Source of the DNA: a virus
IMG/VR virus record: IMGVR_UViG_3300020473_000013
Coordinates: 160,854-224,853 of that record
Strand: one strand, 5' to 3'
Length of the DNA stretch: 64,000 nt
The notes under the pieces were generated by a model that saw nothing but the letters and a program-made list of their open reading frames with translations, did no database searches and was not told the origin of the DNA. Both the position numbers and the translations under genes were made by a program. Each line of letters opens with the position of its first letter. Position 1 is the first letter of the stretch. Positions 49,157 to 57,914 of this stretch are shown in pieces.

Positions 49157-51886
49157 ATGGAAGCCGTCCTTCACGTCCAAAATCTTGCGTTCTGCAAGAT
49201 CGAAATTGAAGATTCGCCTATGCCGGCGTCCTTCAACTTGATCGACCATATCGTCATTCAGGAAGGGTTCGGTATTGCGGTACCAACCTTGACCCTTTAC
49301 CTGTTCGATCAGACAGGTTCTCTCCAGAATGAAATGAACCTCGTTCAGGGTACCAAGTGTACCATCTCACTCGCACGAAACGGACAGCAGGACCGCATTA
49401 TCAAGCGCACGTTTAGCCTCTGGGGCATGACCAAAGGGGTTACGGATAGCGGTCCCCACCTCCAGGTCACCTTCATCCTAGAGGTGCCTAAGTGGAGCGC
49501 AGGCGTCTACTGTGAGAACTTCCGGGGATCGTCCGACAACGCCATGTCACAAATCGCGTCTCGCGCAGGTCTCAAGTATAGTGGGCCTGGCGGGACCGAC
49601 GACAACATGAACTGGCTCAACGTCAACACGACACGGAGCAACTTCTCCGAAGACGTGGCCATGCGCGGCTACCGGGGCACCAGTAGTTGTATGGCTCGCG
49701 TTCTGACCATGAATAGTGAGCTTCGGTACAAGGACATCTTCGAGAAGCTGAAAGAGCAGGAGACTGGGACGCTGCTCCTCAACATGGAGGACGAGGGTCC
49801 CAATCCGTACCCTGTGAAGGAGACCGAGCACTGCTCCTTGAGTGGTGTCATGGCCCACTGGTTCAACTATGGTCAGATTCAACATGAACACTCTCTGGAC
49901 AGCAAGGGCCAGCAGAAGACGGACAAGATTTCGGCACCCGTCTTAGGCGATTCGTTTCCGCTTAGTGACCGCATTAAGGGCATGATCTCCGACGCGGTGG
50001 CTGCGCGTGTGACGTACACCGGTATGGACCCCGGCACTGAGCCGAAGCCGAACTCCAACATCCACAACAAATACGAGACGGCCTTCTACCAGAACCTTCG
50101 CGGACTCGGCCTGTTCTGTGAGCGCATTCGCTCCATGATCACGGTGATGAGTGACATCTACAGTCTGGATTGTGTTCACTATAAACAGCGTGATCCTGTA
50201 GGGCACCAGTTCGTACCTAGCAAGACTATCAACGGTAAATACCTAGTGGCAGGTAAGACCATCCGTATCAAGAACGGTCACGTCTACAGCGAGGTGCTTG
50301 ATCTTGTGCGTCCGTACGTGTCCAATCCAGGCATGAGTAATCAGACCTCTGGCGCTCAGGGTCGTACCCAGGTTCCAGCTAACGAAGGACCGTTTGATCT
50401 GGCTAGCGAGCGTGAACAGAGACTCTCCGAGACGCCTGTGGCTAATGCTATGCCTCGTCCGACAGTCGATCCCGCAGCGAATGAAGTTGACTCAGCTCGC
50501 GGCCTGATGAACTCGCTGGAGGAGTACGACTCGGTGAACCCTGCAATACCTGATACTCCGCTCGGAGGTCCGGGTGGGTTGAGTCCCAGCTCTCCTGTGT
50601 CGTTGTCCGGGGCGAAGATTCGTAACGCTATAGGGGAGGTCAACCGCGTCAACCGCACGTTGTCGGACGTGATCGACAGTTCCAACAGCGGGTTCGACCC
50701 GACGCAGAGTCATACCATAAAGCGTATTGCGTCTGAGGCTATCTCGACTTCGGCCAACGGCACTATCAACGCGATGAAGCGGTACGCTGAGGAAACGGGG
50801 CGCATCATAGACTCTCCAGAGAACCTGCCTGACTCATTCCTCCGCGATACAATCGTGAGCGTTGAGAAGCCTATTCTGGACCGCTATTCTATGGATGGCA
50901 CCGAGCTGAAAGAAGACCTATTCCGATCCATCGTCTCCCCTGTGAGTGCTGTTGGGCTCGAAGTGGACGATCTGTTGGGTGACATTCAGAACGGCGGTGT
51001 GTTCGTCGAGGACTTCCTGCGGAATGGACTGGATGACCCGTCTAGCTTCTTTGAGGATAAGGCGGTCAACGCTATCGAACAGGTTGCCAACAAAGGCGCC
51101 AACTTCGCATTTCCTGCTTCGCAGTTTGGGCTCGGAGCCAGCGACGTTGCAATCAACCCGAAGAAAGTGGCCGACTTCGTTATCGAGTACGCGGAGAGCA
51201 ACAAGAACCCACAGGAGTTCCTCAAGGAGAAAGGTGCTGAGGCGTACCAGCGTGTGTTCGGCAACAAGCCTCCTACAGACGCCAAGACCGCAATAGACGA
51301 TCTGGGCGAAGCAGCCAAGCGCGTGGCCGAGAAGTTCGGGGACAACGAGTTCCTTGTGGATGGTGCGAATGCGGTGTCCGACGTGGCCGACATCGTTACA
51401 GACCGAAACGTCCAGACCGTGTTTGACGAGGATGCCAGCAAGGAGCGCCGCTTAAAAGCCGCCCGCGATGCGCTGTCCATCAAGGACCCAACAGCTACGA
51501 TCAAGACATCGAGGCTAGGCGGGTTCGAGTCTAGCACTCGGTTGAACGTGGACAAGGCTATCGAAATTGCCAGCCGTAGGTCTGGCGATACGGACTACTC
51601 CGAGACGTTAGACTTCCAGTTCGGTCAGACGGGTGTGTCACCTCTTGTCGAGCGCGTCGTATCCAAAGGTCGCGATCAGGAATACTCGGAAGCCGAAGTC
51701 ATCGAGACGGTACGTGAAGCCTTGTCTTGGGCACAGTACACACGCATCGGCAACAACGAAGCGAAGAAGCAGGGGACCGAGGATGAGGAACACCATTGGG
51801 AATTCCCGTTCTCTATCCCGTTTGAGATTTACGAGGAAGGAGAAGGGATTGCGTTCGACATAAGTGACGCTCCGCCCGACTTTTAA
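49157..51886 (+). CDS. Baseplate hub protein, gp27-like, with long C-terminal extension
   Basis: This 909-residue protein overlaps nearly seamlessly with the gene before it. Residues about 1-400 fit a hub domain of the gp27/gpD kind, with several beta domains (P-T-L-T-L-Y-L-F-D, L-Q-V-T-F-I-L-E-V) and a gp27-like K-T-I-R-I-K-N-G-H-V-Y-S-E-V-L near 370-385. The remaining 500 residues are helical, Asp/Glu/Ala-rich and contain no lysozyme motif. It ends with a domain rich in aromatics (H-H-W-E-F-P-F-S). It forms the trimeric hub beneath the tail spike. The spike itself is not obvious in the window. Confidence 0.75.
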   Translation: MEAVLHVQNLAFCKIEIEDSPMPASFNLIDHIVIQEGFGIAVPTLTLYLFDQTGSLQNEMNLVQGTKCTISLARNGQQDRIIKRTFSLWGMTKGVTDSGPHLQVTFILEVPKWSAGVYCENFRGSSDNAMSQIASRAGLKYSGPGGTDDNMNWLNVNTTRSNFSEDVAMRGYRGTSSCMARVLTMNSELRYKDIFEKLKEQETGTLLLNMEDEGPNPYPVKETEHCSLSGVMAHWFNYGQIQHEHSLDSKGQQKTDKISAPVLGDSFPLSDRIKGMISDAVAARVTYTGMDPGTEPKPNSNIHNKYETAFYQNLRGLGLFCERIRSMITVMSDIYSLDCVHYKQRDPVGHQFVPSKTINGKYLVAGKTIRIKNGHVYSEVLDLVRPYVSNPGMSNQTSGAQGRTQVPANEGPFDLASEREQRLSETPVANAMPRPTVDPAANEVDSARGLMNSLEEYDSVNPAIPDTPLGGPGGLSPSSPVSLSGAKIRNAIGEVNRVNRTLSDVIDSSNSGFDPTQSHTIKRIASEAISTSANGTINAMKRYAEETGRIIDSPENLPDSFLRDTIVSVEKPILDRYSMDGTELKEDLFRSIVSPVSAVGLEVDDLLGDIQNGGVFVEDFLRNGLDDPSSFFEDKAVNAIEQVANKGANFAFPASQFGLGASDVAINPKKVADFVIEYAESNKNPQEFLKEKGAEAYQRVFGNKPPTDAKTAIDDLGEAAKRVAEKFGDNEFLVDGANAVSDVADIVTDRNVQTVFDEDASKERRLKAARDALSIKDPTATIKTSRLGGFESSTRLNVDKAIEIASRRSGDTDYSETLDFQFGQTGVSPLVERVVSKGRDQEYSEAEVIETVREALSWAQYTRIGNNEAKKQGTEDEEHHWEFPFSIPFEIYEEGEGIAFDISDAPPDF

Positions 51887-51887
51887 A

Positions 51888-51896
51888 CTGTAAAAA
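51888..51896 (+). promoter_or_regulatory. TGTAAAAA motif before RNR unit
   Basis: CTGTAAAAA lies right after the hub stop and 63 bases before the RNR start, but a terminator lies between. Its role is therefore unclear. Confidence 0.3.
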
Positions 51897-51904
51897 GACC
51901 GTGT

Positions 51905-51931
51905 GCGGACGGCTTCCTGTCGTCCGCTTTT
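51905..51931 (+). terminator. Rho-independent terminator at end of tail module
   Basis: GCGGACG pairs with CGTCCGC around a 9-base loop, followed by TTTT. It separates the tail module from the nucleotide-metabolism unit. Confidence 0.85.
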
Positions 51932-51958
51932 CTCCCATTGTAACCACAGAGAGATCGC

Positions 51959-53755
51959 ATGTCCACACCTGTAGCTTTAGGCCCCACTCTTCCCATCTCC
52001 GAAGAAATCCATCGCACCAAGTACCGCCAGGACGGCGAGACTTTCCGTGAGGCGATGGGGCGTATCGCCAGCACGCTGTCCGACGGCGAGCGGCACTTCT
52101 ACGAATTTCGTGACATCATCCTTCACCAGCGTTTCATGCCGGCTGGCCGTGTGCAGAGCGCCATCGGCAGTCCGCGTCAGACCACAGCCTACAACTGTTT
52201 CGTCAGCCCGCCCATTCCTGATAGCATGGATGGCATCATGGACTGCGCCAAGTTGGCAGCACGCACCATGCGTATGGGTGGCGGTATCGGTTACGACTTT
52301 TCTACCCTGCGTCCTGCTGGCGACCTGATCGTCAGTCTGGAGAGCTCCAGCAGCGGTCCCGTCAGCTTCATGGACATCTTCGATTCCGTGTGTGGGACCA
52401 TCTCCAGCTCAGGTCATCGTCGTGGCGCACAGATGGGCGTGCTGCGTGTCGATCATCCCGACATCGAACAGTTCGTCGAAGCCAAGACCAACAGCAACAA
52501 GCTGACCAACTTCAACATCAGCGTTGGCGTGACCGATGAGTTTATGACGGCGGTGCGTAATAAGGAGCAGTTCGACCTGCGCTTTGACGGTAAGGTGTAC
52601 AAGCGTATCGACGCCCACGCCCTGTGGGAAAAGATCATGCGTGCCACCTGGGACTGGGCGGAGCCTGGCATCCTGTTCATTGATCGCATCAACGAAATGA
52701 ACAACCTGTGGTACTGCGAGACTATCGCCGCCACCAACCCGTGCGCTGAGCAACCGTTGCCGCCGTATGGTGCGTGCCTGCTCGGGTCGTTCAACCTCGT
52801 CAAGTATCTCATCCCGAACCTGATTCGTGACGAAGGCGAGGCGCCGTTCGACTTCGACTGGGATGCTTTCCGCGCAGACATTCCGAATGTCATCCGCGCC
52901 ATGGATAACGTGGTCGATCGTACCATCTATCCTCTGCCGGAGCAGCGCCAGGAAGCGGAAAGCAAGCGCCGCATGGGCATCGGCATCACGGGCTTCGCGA
53001 ACACAAGTGAGGCTATCGGTTACACGTACGGCTCTCCGGAGTGTCTGGCATTCGAGGACGAACTTCTGGAAATGCTGGCGAACGAGGCATACCTCGCATC
53101 CTCCGACCTGGCCGTCGAGAAAGGCAGTTTTCCGCTGTTCAATGCGGACAAGTATCTGGAAGGCAAGTTCATCCAGACCTTGCGCCCCGAAGTACGCGAG
53201 CGCATCCGGCGCAACGGTCTGCGTAACAGCCACCTGCTGTCCATCGCGCCCACAGGCACTATCAGCCTCAGCGCCGACAACGTGAGCAGCGGTATCGAAC
53301 CTCCGTTCATGCACTACTTCGACCGTACCGTCATTCAGTCTGACGGAAGCCAGAAGGTTGAGCGCGTGGATGACTATGCCTATCGCGAACTCAAGATCGA
53401 AGGCCGTACAGCCAATGAGTGTTCCGTGAAGGAGCACCTGGACGTCCTGATCGTGGGAAGCCGCTGGGTGGACAGCGCCGTCTCCAAGACTCTTAACGTT
53501 GGCGATCACGTCACGTGGGAGGAGTTCAAGGACATCTACATGACAGCGTGGCTGCACGGATGTAAGGGCTGCACTACGTTCCGCGCAGCAGGCAAGCGCT
53601 TCGGTATCCTTAATGCAGCTTCGGACGAAGGCGAAGAAGAACAGGACGCTCCGGCCATGGGTGATGCCGTCGATACTTCCGATGAGCTTCAGGAACAACA
53701 GGAAGGTGCCTCCTGTACGTTCGATCCGGCTTCAGGCCGTCGCACCTGTGAGTAA
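51959..53755 (+). CDS. nrdJ: Class II (adenosylcobalamin-dependent) ribonucleotide reductase
   Basis: In this 598-residue protein, an N-terminal cysteine (A-Y-N-C-F near residue 78), a finger-loop N-P-C-A-E-Q-P-L-P with A-C-L-L-G-S (about 260-276), and S-I-A-P-T-G-T-I-S near 428 mark a ribonucleotide reductase. The single-gene context, lack of a NrdB partner and the overall pattern fit NrdJ. It ends in C-T-F-D-P-A-S-G-R-R-T-C-E, a Cys pair expected to relay electrons. It reduces ribonucleotides to deoxyribonucleotides for phage DNA synthesis and needs host cobalamin. ATG at 51959. Confidence 0.9.
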   Translation: MSTPVALGPTLPISEEIHRTKYRQDGETFREAMGRIASTLSDGERHFYEFRDIILHQRFMPAGRVQSAIGSPRQTTAYNCFVSPPIPDSMDGIMDCAKLAARTMRMGGGIGYDFSTLRPAGDLIVSLESSSSGPVSFMDIFDSVCGTISSSGHRRGAQMGVLRVDHPDIEQFVEAKTNSNKLTNFNISVGVTDEFMTAVRNKEQFDLRFDGKVYKRIDAHALWEKIMRATWDWAEPGILFIDRINEMNNLWYCETIAATNPCAEQPLPPYGACLLGSFNLVKYLIPNLIRDEGEAPFDFDWDAFRADIPNVIRAMDNVVDRTIYPLPEQRQEAESKRRMGIGITGFANTSEAIGYTYGSPECLAFEDELLEMLANEAYLASSDLAVEKGSFPLFNADKYLEGKFIQTLRPEVRERIRRNGLRNSHLLSIAPTGTISLSADNVSSGIEPPFMHYFDRTVIQSDGSQKVERVDDYAYRELKIEGRTANECSVKEHLDVLIVGSRWVDSAVSKTLNVGDHVTWEEFKDIYMTAWLHGCKGCTTFRAAGKRFGILNAASDEGEEEQDAPAMGDAVDTSDELQEQQEGASCTFDPASGRRTCE

Positions 53756-54059
53756 TAGTCCTTGCGTAGGCGTCTGCAAGCTCCAGAATGGTATTTGTTC
53801 CGGTTGCGAGCGGACGCTCCATGAAATATCCGAATGGGGAAAGATGCCTATGTCCGATCGTATGGACCTGATGCGTAAGCTGGAAGGTCAGTCGTCCACG
53901 CATAGTTGTCCGTCGTGCGGTGCGGCAAGCTACTGCGCTATGGAGGCAGGTAAGAGCGCCAATACCTGTTGGTGTATGACGGTAGAAGTGACTGACCCCA
54001 AGAAGATGAACATGGACTCCGAGCGCTGCATGTGCCGGACATGTCTACGAAGTCAGTGA
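53748..54059 (+). CDS. Cys-rich protein: DUF1289-like plus CWC-like zinc domains
   Basis: The GTG start overlaps the end of nrdJ by 8 bases. In this 103-residue protein, residues 1-40 have S-P-C-x3-C, C-x2-C and E-I-S-E-W, the DUF1289 pattern. Residues about 52-100 have C-P-S-C, C-W-C and C-M-C-R-T-C-L, as in cysteine-rich CWC proteins. Both are small probable metal-binding domains of unknown function. The two together and overlapping a reductase could indicate a redox or metal role for nrdJ. That is inference. Confidence 0.82.
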   Translation: MSNSPCVGVCKLQNGICSGCERTLHEISEWGKMPMSDRMDLMRKLEGQSSTHSCPSCGAASYCAMEAGKSANTCWCMTVEVTDPKKMNMDSERCMCRTCLRSQ

Positions 54060-54061
54060 AG

Positions 54062-54070
54062 ATGTAAATA
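54062..54070 (+). promoter_or_regulatory. TGTAAATA motif before dCMP deaminase-like gene
   Basis: ATGTAAATA overlaps the left edge of the terminator hairpin at 54071. It lies 49 bases before the ATG at 54119. The hairpin would lie at or near the transcript start. Confidence 0.35.
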
Positions 54071-54104
54071 AAGGGCAGACAGCCGTGAGTTGTCTGCCCT
54101 TTTT
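54071..54104 (+). terminator. Rho-independent terminator
   Basis: AAGGGCAGACA pairs perfectly with TGTCTGCCCTT (11 bp) and runs into Ts. It ends the RNR unit. Confidence 0.88.
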
Positions 54105-54118
54105 GTTTGGAGGCAAGC

Positions 54119-54979
54119 ATGACACGTAGGTACCTTGATGTGGACCCTATGCGACTGGAGAACGCCATCACTCCTGAGCAGGTTATCATGGCGACGATGG
54201 ATCAAATACGCAACACGGTGAGCGACTTCGATCTTGAGCGCATGCCGACGATTAGCGCGAGTCCCCTGCAAGGGTGGCCGTTCAAACCTGAGGACTATCT
54301 TAGCTCCGCTATTCGCCATCTCTATAGCATGGTCAGCTCCGATAAGGAGTTTGCGGCTCACGTTCGTATGTTGATGTCCTTGTATGGACGTTGGAACGGT
54401 AAGGACTACCCGCCTCCCTTGAGAGTGGAGCTAAGTGGGCGTAACGATGAGGTTATCGTCCGTTACGAAAAATGCCGTATTTCCTTCCCGTACAACAAGC
54501 CGCTAATGCGGCCCCGCTTGGACTGGCACGACTACTTCATGGATCAAGCCCTGAATGCTAGCGAGCGTAGTACCTGCGCGTCTGGTCGTCGGGTAGGTAG
54601 TGTGTTCGTCAAAGACAAAGTGCCTCTCATGAGTGGGTTTAACGGAGTGCCTCCGAACTACCCTCACCCTAAGGTATGCCCGCGTATCGAAGCTGGGTGT
54701 AAGTCAGGCGAAGGGCTTGATATGTGTCCGTGCAACCACGCGGAGAAGAACGCTATCAATCTGGCGGCGAAGCATGGTGTTTCTTTGCACGGCTCCACCC
54801 TGTATTGTACCACGCGACCCTGCTTCGGTTGTATGGGTGATCTGGCTGTCGCCGGGGTAGAGCGCGTCATCTACCTGCAGGATTATCCAAACGAGACGAG
54901 CACGCTGATCGCTCATCACGCTGATATTCAAGTCCAACATATTTCGGAGGCCAAGAATGGAAATCGAGATTCCGCTTAA
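54119..54979 (+). CDS. dCMP/cytidine deaminase-like protein with N-terminal extension
   Basis: This protein has 286 residues and starts at the ATG at 54119, preceded by GGAGG. A TTG at 54107 also opens the frame but falls inside the T-run and GGAGG. The C-terminal half has the zinc deaminase motifs: C-N-H-A-E near 205 and R-P-C-F-G-C near 232, as in ComE/dCMP deaminases. The first 140 residues are an extension without recognised motifs. It supplies dUMP for thymidylate synthesis, in line with the adjacent dUTPase. It overlaps the next gene by 23 bases. Confidence 0.85.
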   Translation: MTRRYLDVDPMRLENAITPEQVIMATMDQIRNTVSDFDLERMPTISASPLQGWPFKPEDYLSSAIRHLYSMVSSDKEFAAHVRMLMSLYGRWNGKDYPPPLRVELSGRNDEVIVRYEKCRISFPYNKPLMRPRLDWHDYFMDQALNASERSTCASGRRVGSVFVKDKVPLMSGFNGVPPNYPHPKVCPRIEAGCKSGEGLDMCPCNHAEKNAINLAAKHGVSLHGSTLYCTTRPCFGCMGDLAVAGVERVIYLQDYPNETSTLIAHHADIQVQHISEAKNGNRDSA

Positions 54980-55445
54980 CCCGCACGTTGTATCCGAGGA
55001 ATTTCCGGACGAAGACCAGAAGCTGGTAGATGCCTACGCCAAGATGATGTGCGAGGCGCAGAGCGTTCACGATATGGTACTGACCGCAGGTCTCCGCGTC
55101 GAAGCCGGCACCACTGACCCAAACCGCCCGTATGACGGGCAGGTCCACACAGGACAGGGCGAGCGAGGCAAGCAGGTCGTAGACGGTCTGACAATGCGCG
55201 ATCTAGCAGATTGCATGGTGAAAGGTATCGGACACGCAGCCAACGACCAGCTCACCGAGGAAGCATACGACCGCCTCCAGAAGGATCAGTACGAGTACGG
55301 CGAACTCTATGATCTGGACCTGAACAAGGTGGACATCATCGCTGCCGTGCAAAACTTCGGTGTTGAAGTCGAGAAGCGCATGGGCATCTACCCCAATCTG
55401 CCCAAGGCTATGCTGGAAGCTATACAGGAGCGTGGCAATGTCTGA
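54957..55445 (+). CDS. Unknown protein (162 aa)
   Basis: This starts within the deaminase gene, overlapping by 23 bases, and overlaps the next gene by 8. The sequence is helical and acidic with a central Gly/Asp-rich loop. No metabolic motif was recognised. The context suggests nucleotide metabolism. Confidence 0.6.
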   Translation: MEIEIPLNPHVVSEEFPDEDQKLVDAYAKMMCEAQSVHDMVLTAGLRVEAGTTDPNRPYDGQVHTGQGERGKQVVDGLTMRDLADCMVKGIGHAANDQLTEEAYDRLQKDQYEYGELYDLDLNKVDIIAAVQNFGVEVEKRMGIYPNLPKAMLEAIQERGNV

Positions 55446-55812
55446 CCAGAAATTTATCCAACAGCACGTCGCACCTGTCATCCAGAACTACGATCCCAAC
55501 ATGACGCTGAGTGGTCGCAAGGCGCAGCAGCAAGTTGAGCTGGTGTTCCAAGTCTGGGACTATACTGCCAAGTTCACGGTCCCTGTAGGCGGCAACTGCA
55601 CTGGGCTTTCTATCATGGATAGCGCGATCGGCACCATCTATGAAGACCTGCCTGGGCTTCCGTACGACGAGGAGACACCCATGCTCATCCTCTACAATGC
55701 TGCTGGTGAGCCGATGGAATGCGCGGACGACGAGGATCGAGACGAGGACTGGCTCAAGGATATGCTGGTATCTGCCCGCATTCTGAGCATCGAACCCGAT
55801 GGTATGATCTGA
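55438..55812 (+). CDS. Unknown protein (124 aa)
   Basis: An ATG at 55438 gives an 8-base overlap with the previous gene. An upstream in-frame start lies deep in that gene and has no ribosome site. It is alpha/beta with an acidic C-terminal third (D-D-E-D-R-D-E-D). Function unknown. Confidence 0.65.
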   Translation: MSDQKFIQQHVAPVIQNYDPNMTLSGRKAQQQVELVFQVWDYTAKFTVPVGGNCTGLSIMDSAIGTIYEDLPGLPYDEETPMLILYNAAGEPMECADDEDRDEDWLKDMLVSARILSIEPDGMI

Positions 55813-55814
55813 CA

Positions 55815-55823
55815 CTGTAAATA
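55815..55823 (+). promoter_or_regulatory. TGTAAATA motif upstream of dUTPase
   Basis: CTGTAAATA starts two bases after the preceding stop and lies 37 bases before the dUTPase ATG. Confidence 0.5.
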
Positions 55824-55859
55824 TTCGTCAGTACGCAAACACACTCACAGGAAGAACCA

Positions 55860-56687
55860 ATGTCACCCATGCTCCTCAATCGTCCGGCCATCGCCTATAA
55901 CTCGGGTTTCAGCTTCACCGGCGAACAGCTCGCTGAAATGTTCCGCTTGCAGGCCGAAGCCAACAACGTCATGTCCGACGTGTGGCGCGAGTCCGACAAC
56001 AACTCCATCCCGTACTATCGCGCATCGCACGTCGAGTCTGTGGAAGCCTTGCAGCACGTCGGCTACAAGTGGTGGAAGCGCATCGTGCCTAACGTCGCTC
56101 AGGCCAAGATGGAGTTGATCGACATTCTCCACTTCGCGATCTCCGACATGCTGCGCGACGGTCCGAATACCACGGTATGGCATGAGCTGTTAGGGTACGG
56201 GCACTACCAAGCGCACAAGCTGTCTGAGGGTTCCGTGCTTTTCTACGCGATCGGCCGCTTTGTTAACGGATTCGAGAATGTCCACATCAACGGTCATCGT
56301 ACTTACGCCGACGGAAACGAGTTCTACGTCGCCGAAGACGTGGACTTCTTCGACTTTGCCGACCTGTGTGAACAGTTCAGCTTCTCCACCATCATGTACG
56401 GCAGCAACGACATGGGTATCCTGTGTGCCATGTTCGAGCATATCGGTATGACCCCGAATCAAGTTCATGCCATGTACGTCGGTAAGAACGTCCTCAACAA
56501 GTTCCGTACCGACATGGGGCAGCGCGAAGGCCTGTACAGTAAAATCTGGGACGGCCGCGAGGACAACGAACACCTCACAGAGTACCTCGACCGGTTGGTC
56601 AAAGACAATGAGCCTACTTCCGAAGAGGACATCTACGCATTCCTCAAGACCAGGCACGCCAACGCGAAGACGCTCAAGGAGGCCTGA
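55860..56687 (+). CDS. Dimeric all-alpha dUTPase-like nucleotide pyrophosphatase
   Basis: In this 275-residue protein, residues about 60-100 have K-W-W-K followed by A-K-M-E-L-I-D-I-L-H-F. This is the E-x2-D metal-binding pattern of the dimeric dUTPase/MazG-type all-alpha NTP pyrophosphatases. A second helical region with N-x4-K-F-R-x4-Q-R-E-G-L-Y-S-K-I-W is at about 208-230. It converts dUTP to dUMP, protecting DNA from uracil and feeding dTMP synthesis. Starts with GGAAGAACCA upstream; the ATG at 56687 of the next gene overlaps by one base. Confidence 0.85.
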   Translation: MSPMLLNRPAIAYNSGFSFTGEQLAEMFRLQAEANNVMSDVWRESDNNSIPYYRASHVESVEALQHVGYKWWKRIVPNVAQAKMELIDILHFAISDMLRDGPNTTVWHELLGYGHYQAHKLSEGSVLFYAIGRFVNGFENVHINGHRTYADGNEFYVAEDVDFFDFADLCEQFSFSTIMYGSNDMGILCAMFEHIGMTPNQVHAMYVGKNVLNKFRTDMGQREGLYSKIWDGREDNEHLTEYLDRLVKDNEPTSEEDIYAFLKTRHANAKTLKEA

Positions 56688-56923
56688 TGCTCAATCGGAC
56701 GATCCCCGTCATGGGGATCATGACACTCCACCCGAATATTCCCGACTTCGCACCTCGCGGTTCCAGCACGAGGTATAAACGACGGTATCGTCGTGCAACC
56801 CGCACGCTTCGCCGTCGCCTGCAGTTCCTCGTAGGTCGTCCCGTCAATAGTGAAACTCTGGCGGCCACGCAACGCGAAATCGACGCACTGCGCCCAACGC
56901 TCATGCGTCTCGTTTTAGGGTGA
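56687..56923 (+). CDS. Small basic protein (78 aa)
   Basis: The ATG shares a base with the dUTPase stop. The protein contains a dense Arg-rich helix near residues 27-47, then a short helical tail. Nucleic-acid binding is plausible from charge only. Function unknown. Confidence 0.55.
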   Translation: MLNRTIPVMGIMTLHPNIPDFAPRGSSTRYKRRYRRATRTLRRRLQFLVGRPVNSETLAATQREIDALRPTLMRLVLG

Positions 56924-56979
56924 TCGAACCGCCCTACCTTTGAAGGCACTCGCCTTCCCACCACTTTAGGAGAACCATC

Positions 56980-57393
56980 ATGGCAGCTAAAGATCAGAAG
57001 AATCCTCAGCAGACCGCAGCCGCTAGCAAGCCGACGACTGCCAAGAAGCCGCAGTCCAAGGCTAAGAGCGCTCCGAAGTCTCAACCCATTCCTGTGTCGA
57101 ACGAAGGTCGTCCTGAAGTCGCACCCACCGCCCTCTTCCACGTCGAGGTGCGGGAGACTCAGTACCTGAAGACCCAAACGCCGAAGGAGGGTGAAGTCGT
57201 CGAGTCTGTCGGTACCTTCCTTCACACCGTGGCCGTCACTGTGCCTATTGAGCGGGCTGCGCACTTCGACGCCAACAGCGTGTACGCCGAGATTCGCGAC
57301 CTTATCATCGGAGACTACATGTCTCCTGAACTCACCGAAATCGAAATCGTGGGCGCACGTCGTGACGAGATTCTGTCTCTGCACGTTGTCTAG
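56980..57393 (+). CDS. Protein with Lys/Ala/Pro-rich N-terminal tail (137 aa)
   Basis: The first 45 residues are a Lys/Ala/Pro/Gln tail of low complexity. Residues about 50-137 form a beta/alpha domain. An AGGAG site precedes the ATG. The tail recalls the partial protein at the left edge, and both could bind DNA. Function unknown. Confidence 0.65.
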   Translation: MAAKDQKNPQQTAAASKPTTAKKPQSKAKSAPKSQPIPVSNEGRPEVAPTALFHVEVRETQYLKTQTPKEGEVVESVGTFLHTVAVTVPIERAAHFDANSVYAEIRDLIIGDYMSPELTEIEIVGARRDEILSLHVV

Positions 57394-57583
57394 GACGGCA
57401 CCGCGGACAGAAAGACGCTAATTTCCTATAAGAACGCTTAGCCCATAACAAGGGTACCGTTAGCGTAGCATTCGCCGCCCAGAAATTCATCGCTGCCTGC
57501 TAAGTTCATTGGTGCCCGATAAGGAGGTGTTCTCCCGCGCTAGAGCGCGGGTATTGTAACCTTTTATCGCAGGGAACATTCCA
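57394..57583 (+). other. Structured 190-base intergenic region
   Basis: No gene seen. ACGCTAA (57415) pairs perfectly with TTAGCGT (57460), enclosing CTATAAGAACGCTTAG, a string also seen just before sheath 1 (CTATAAGAAACGCTAG at about 13961). CCCGCGC-taga-GCGCGGG (57534-57551) is a strong hairpin without a T-run. GGTACC and further short complements are present. Candidate leader RNA or promoter region. Confidence 0.5.
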
Positions 57584-57814
57584 ATGAACGACATCAAGCG
57601 GTGTTATATTTTAGGGCGGAAGGACCTGGCTATGCCTGTCCGACATCTGCCTCTGAGTCAGGCGAAGCTCAGACACATTTTACCTTCGAGCATGTCCAAG
57701 CAGCAGATCAAGGACGCTCAACTCATTGTAGTGAAGGTATCCAACGTGGAAGGGGTGACGTTGAAGGACGTCATTTCTGTATCGCCGGAACCTGAATCAG
57801 AACTTGTAGATTGA
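57584..57814 (+). CDS. Small unknown protein (76 aa)
   Basis: This is the only gene between the structured leader at 57394 and a terminator, thus probably its own unit. It is alpha/beta, with a central Lys/Gln stretch followed by V-V-K-V-S-N-V-E. It may be regulated by the leader. Function unknown. Confidence 0.6.
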   Translation: MNDIKRCYILGRKDLAMPVRHLPLSQAKLRHILPSSMSKQQIKDAQLIVVKVSNVEGVTLKDVISVSPEPESELVD

Positions 57815-57818
57815 TCGC

Positions 57819-57850
57819 AGGGCGCTCCTCCAACGAGGGCGCCCTTTTTT
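57819..57850 (+). terminator. Rho-independent terminator
   Basis: AGGGCGC pairs with GCGCCCT, followed by Ts and then GTGTCTGAG. Confidence 0.87.
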
Positions 57851-57862
57851 GTGTCTGAGAAA

Positions 57863-57871
57863 CTGTAAAGA
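57863..57871 (+). promoter_or_regulatory. TGTAAAGA motif
   Basis: CTGTAAAGA lies 13 bases after the terminator T-run and 44 before the next ATG. Confidence 0.5.
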
Positions 57872-57914
57872 CAGATCGCAGGACAACTCATACCTATCCT
57901 CCTAAGGAGACGAC

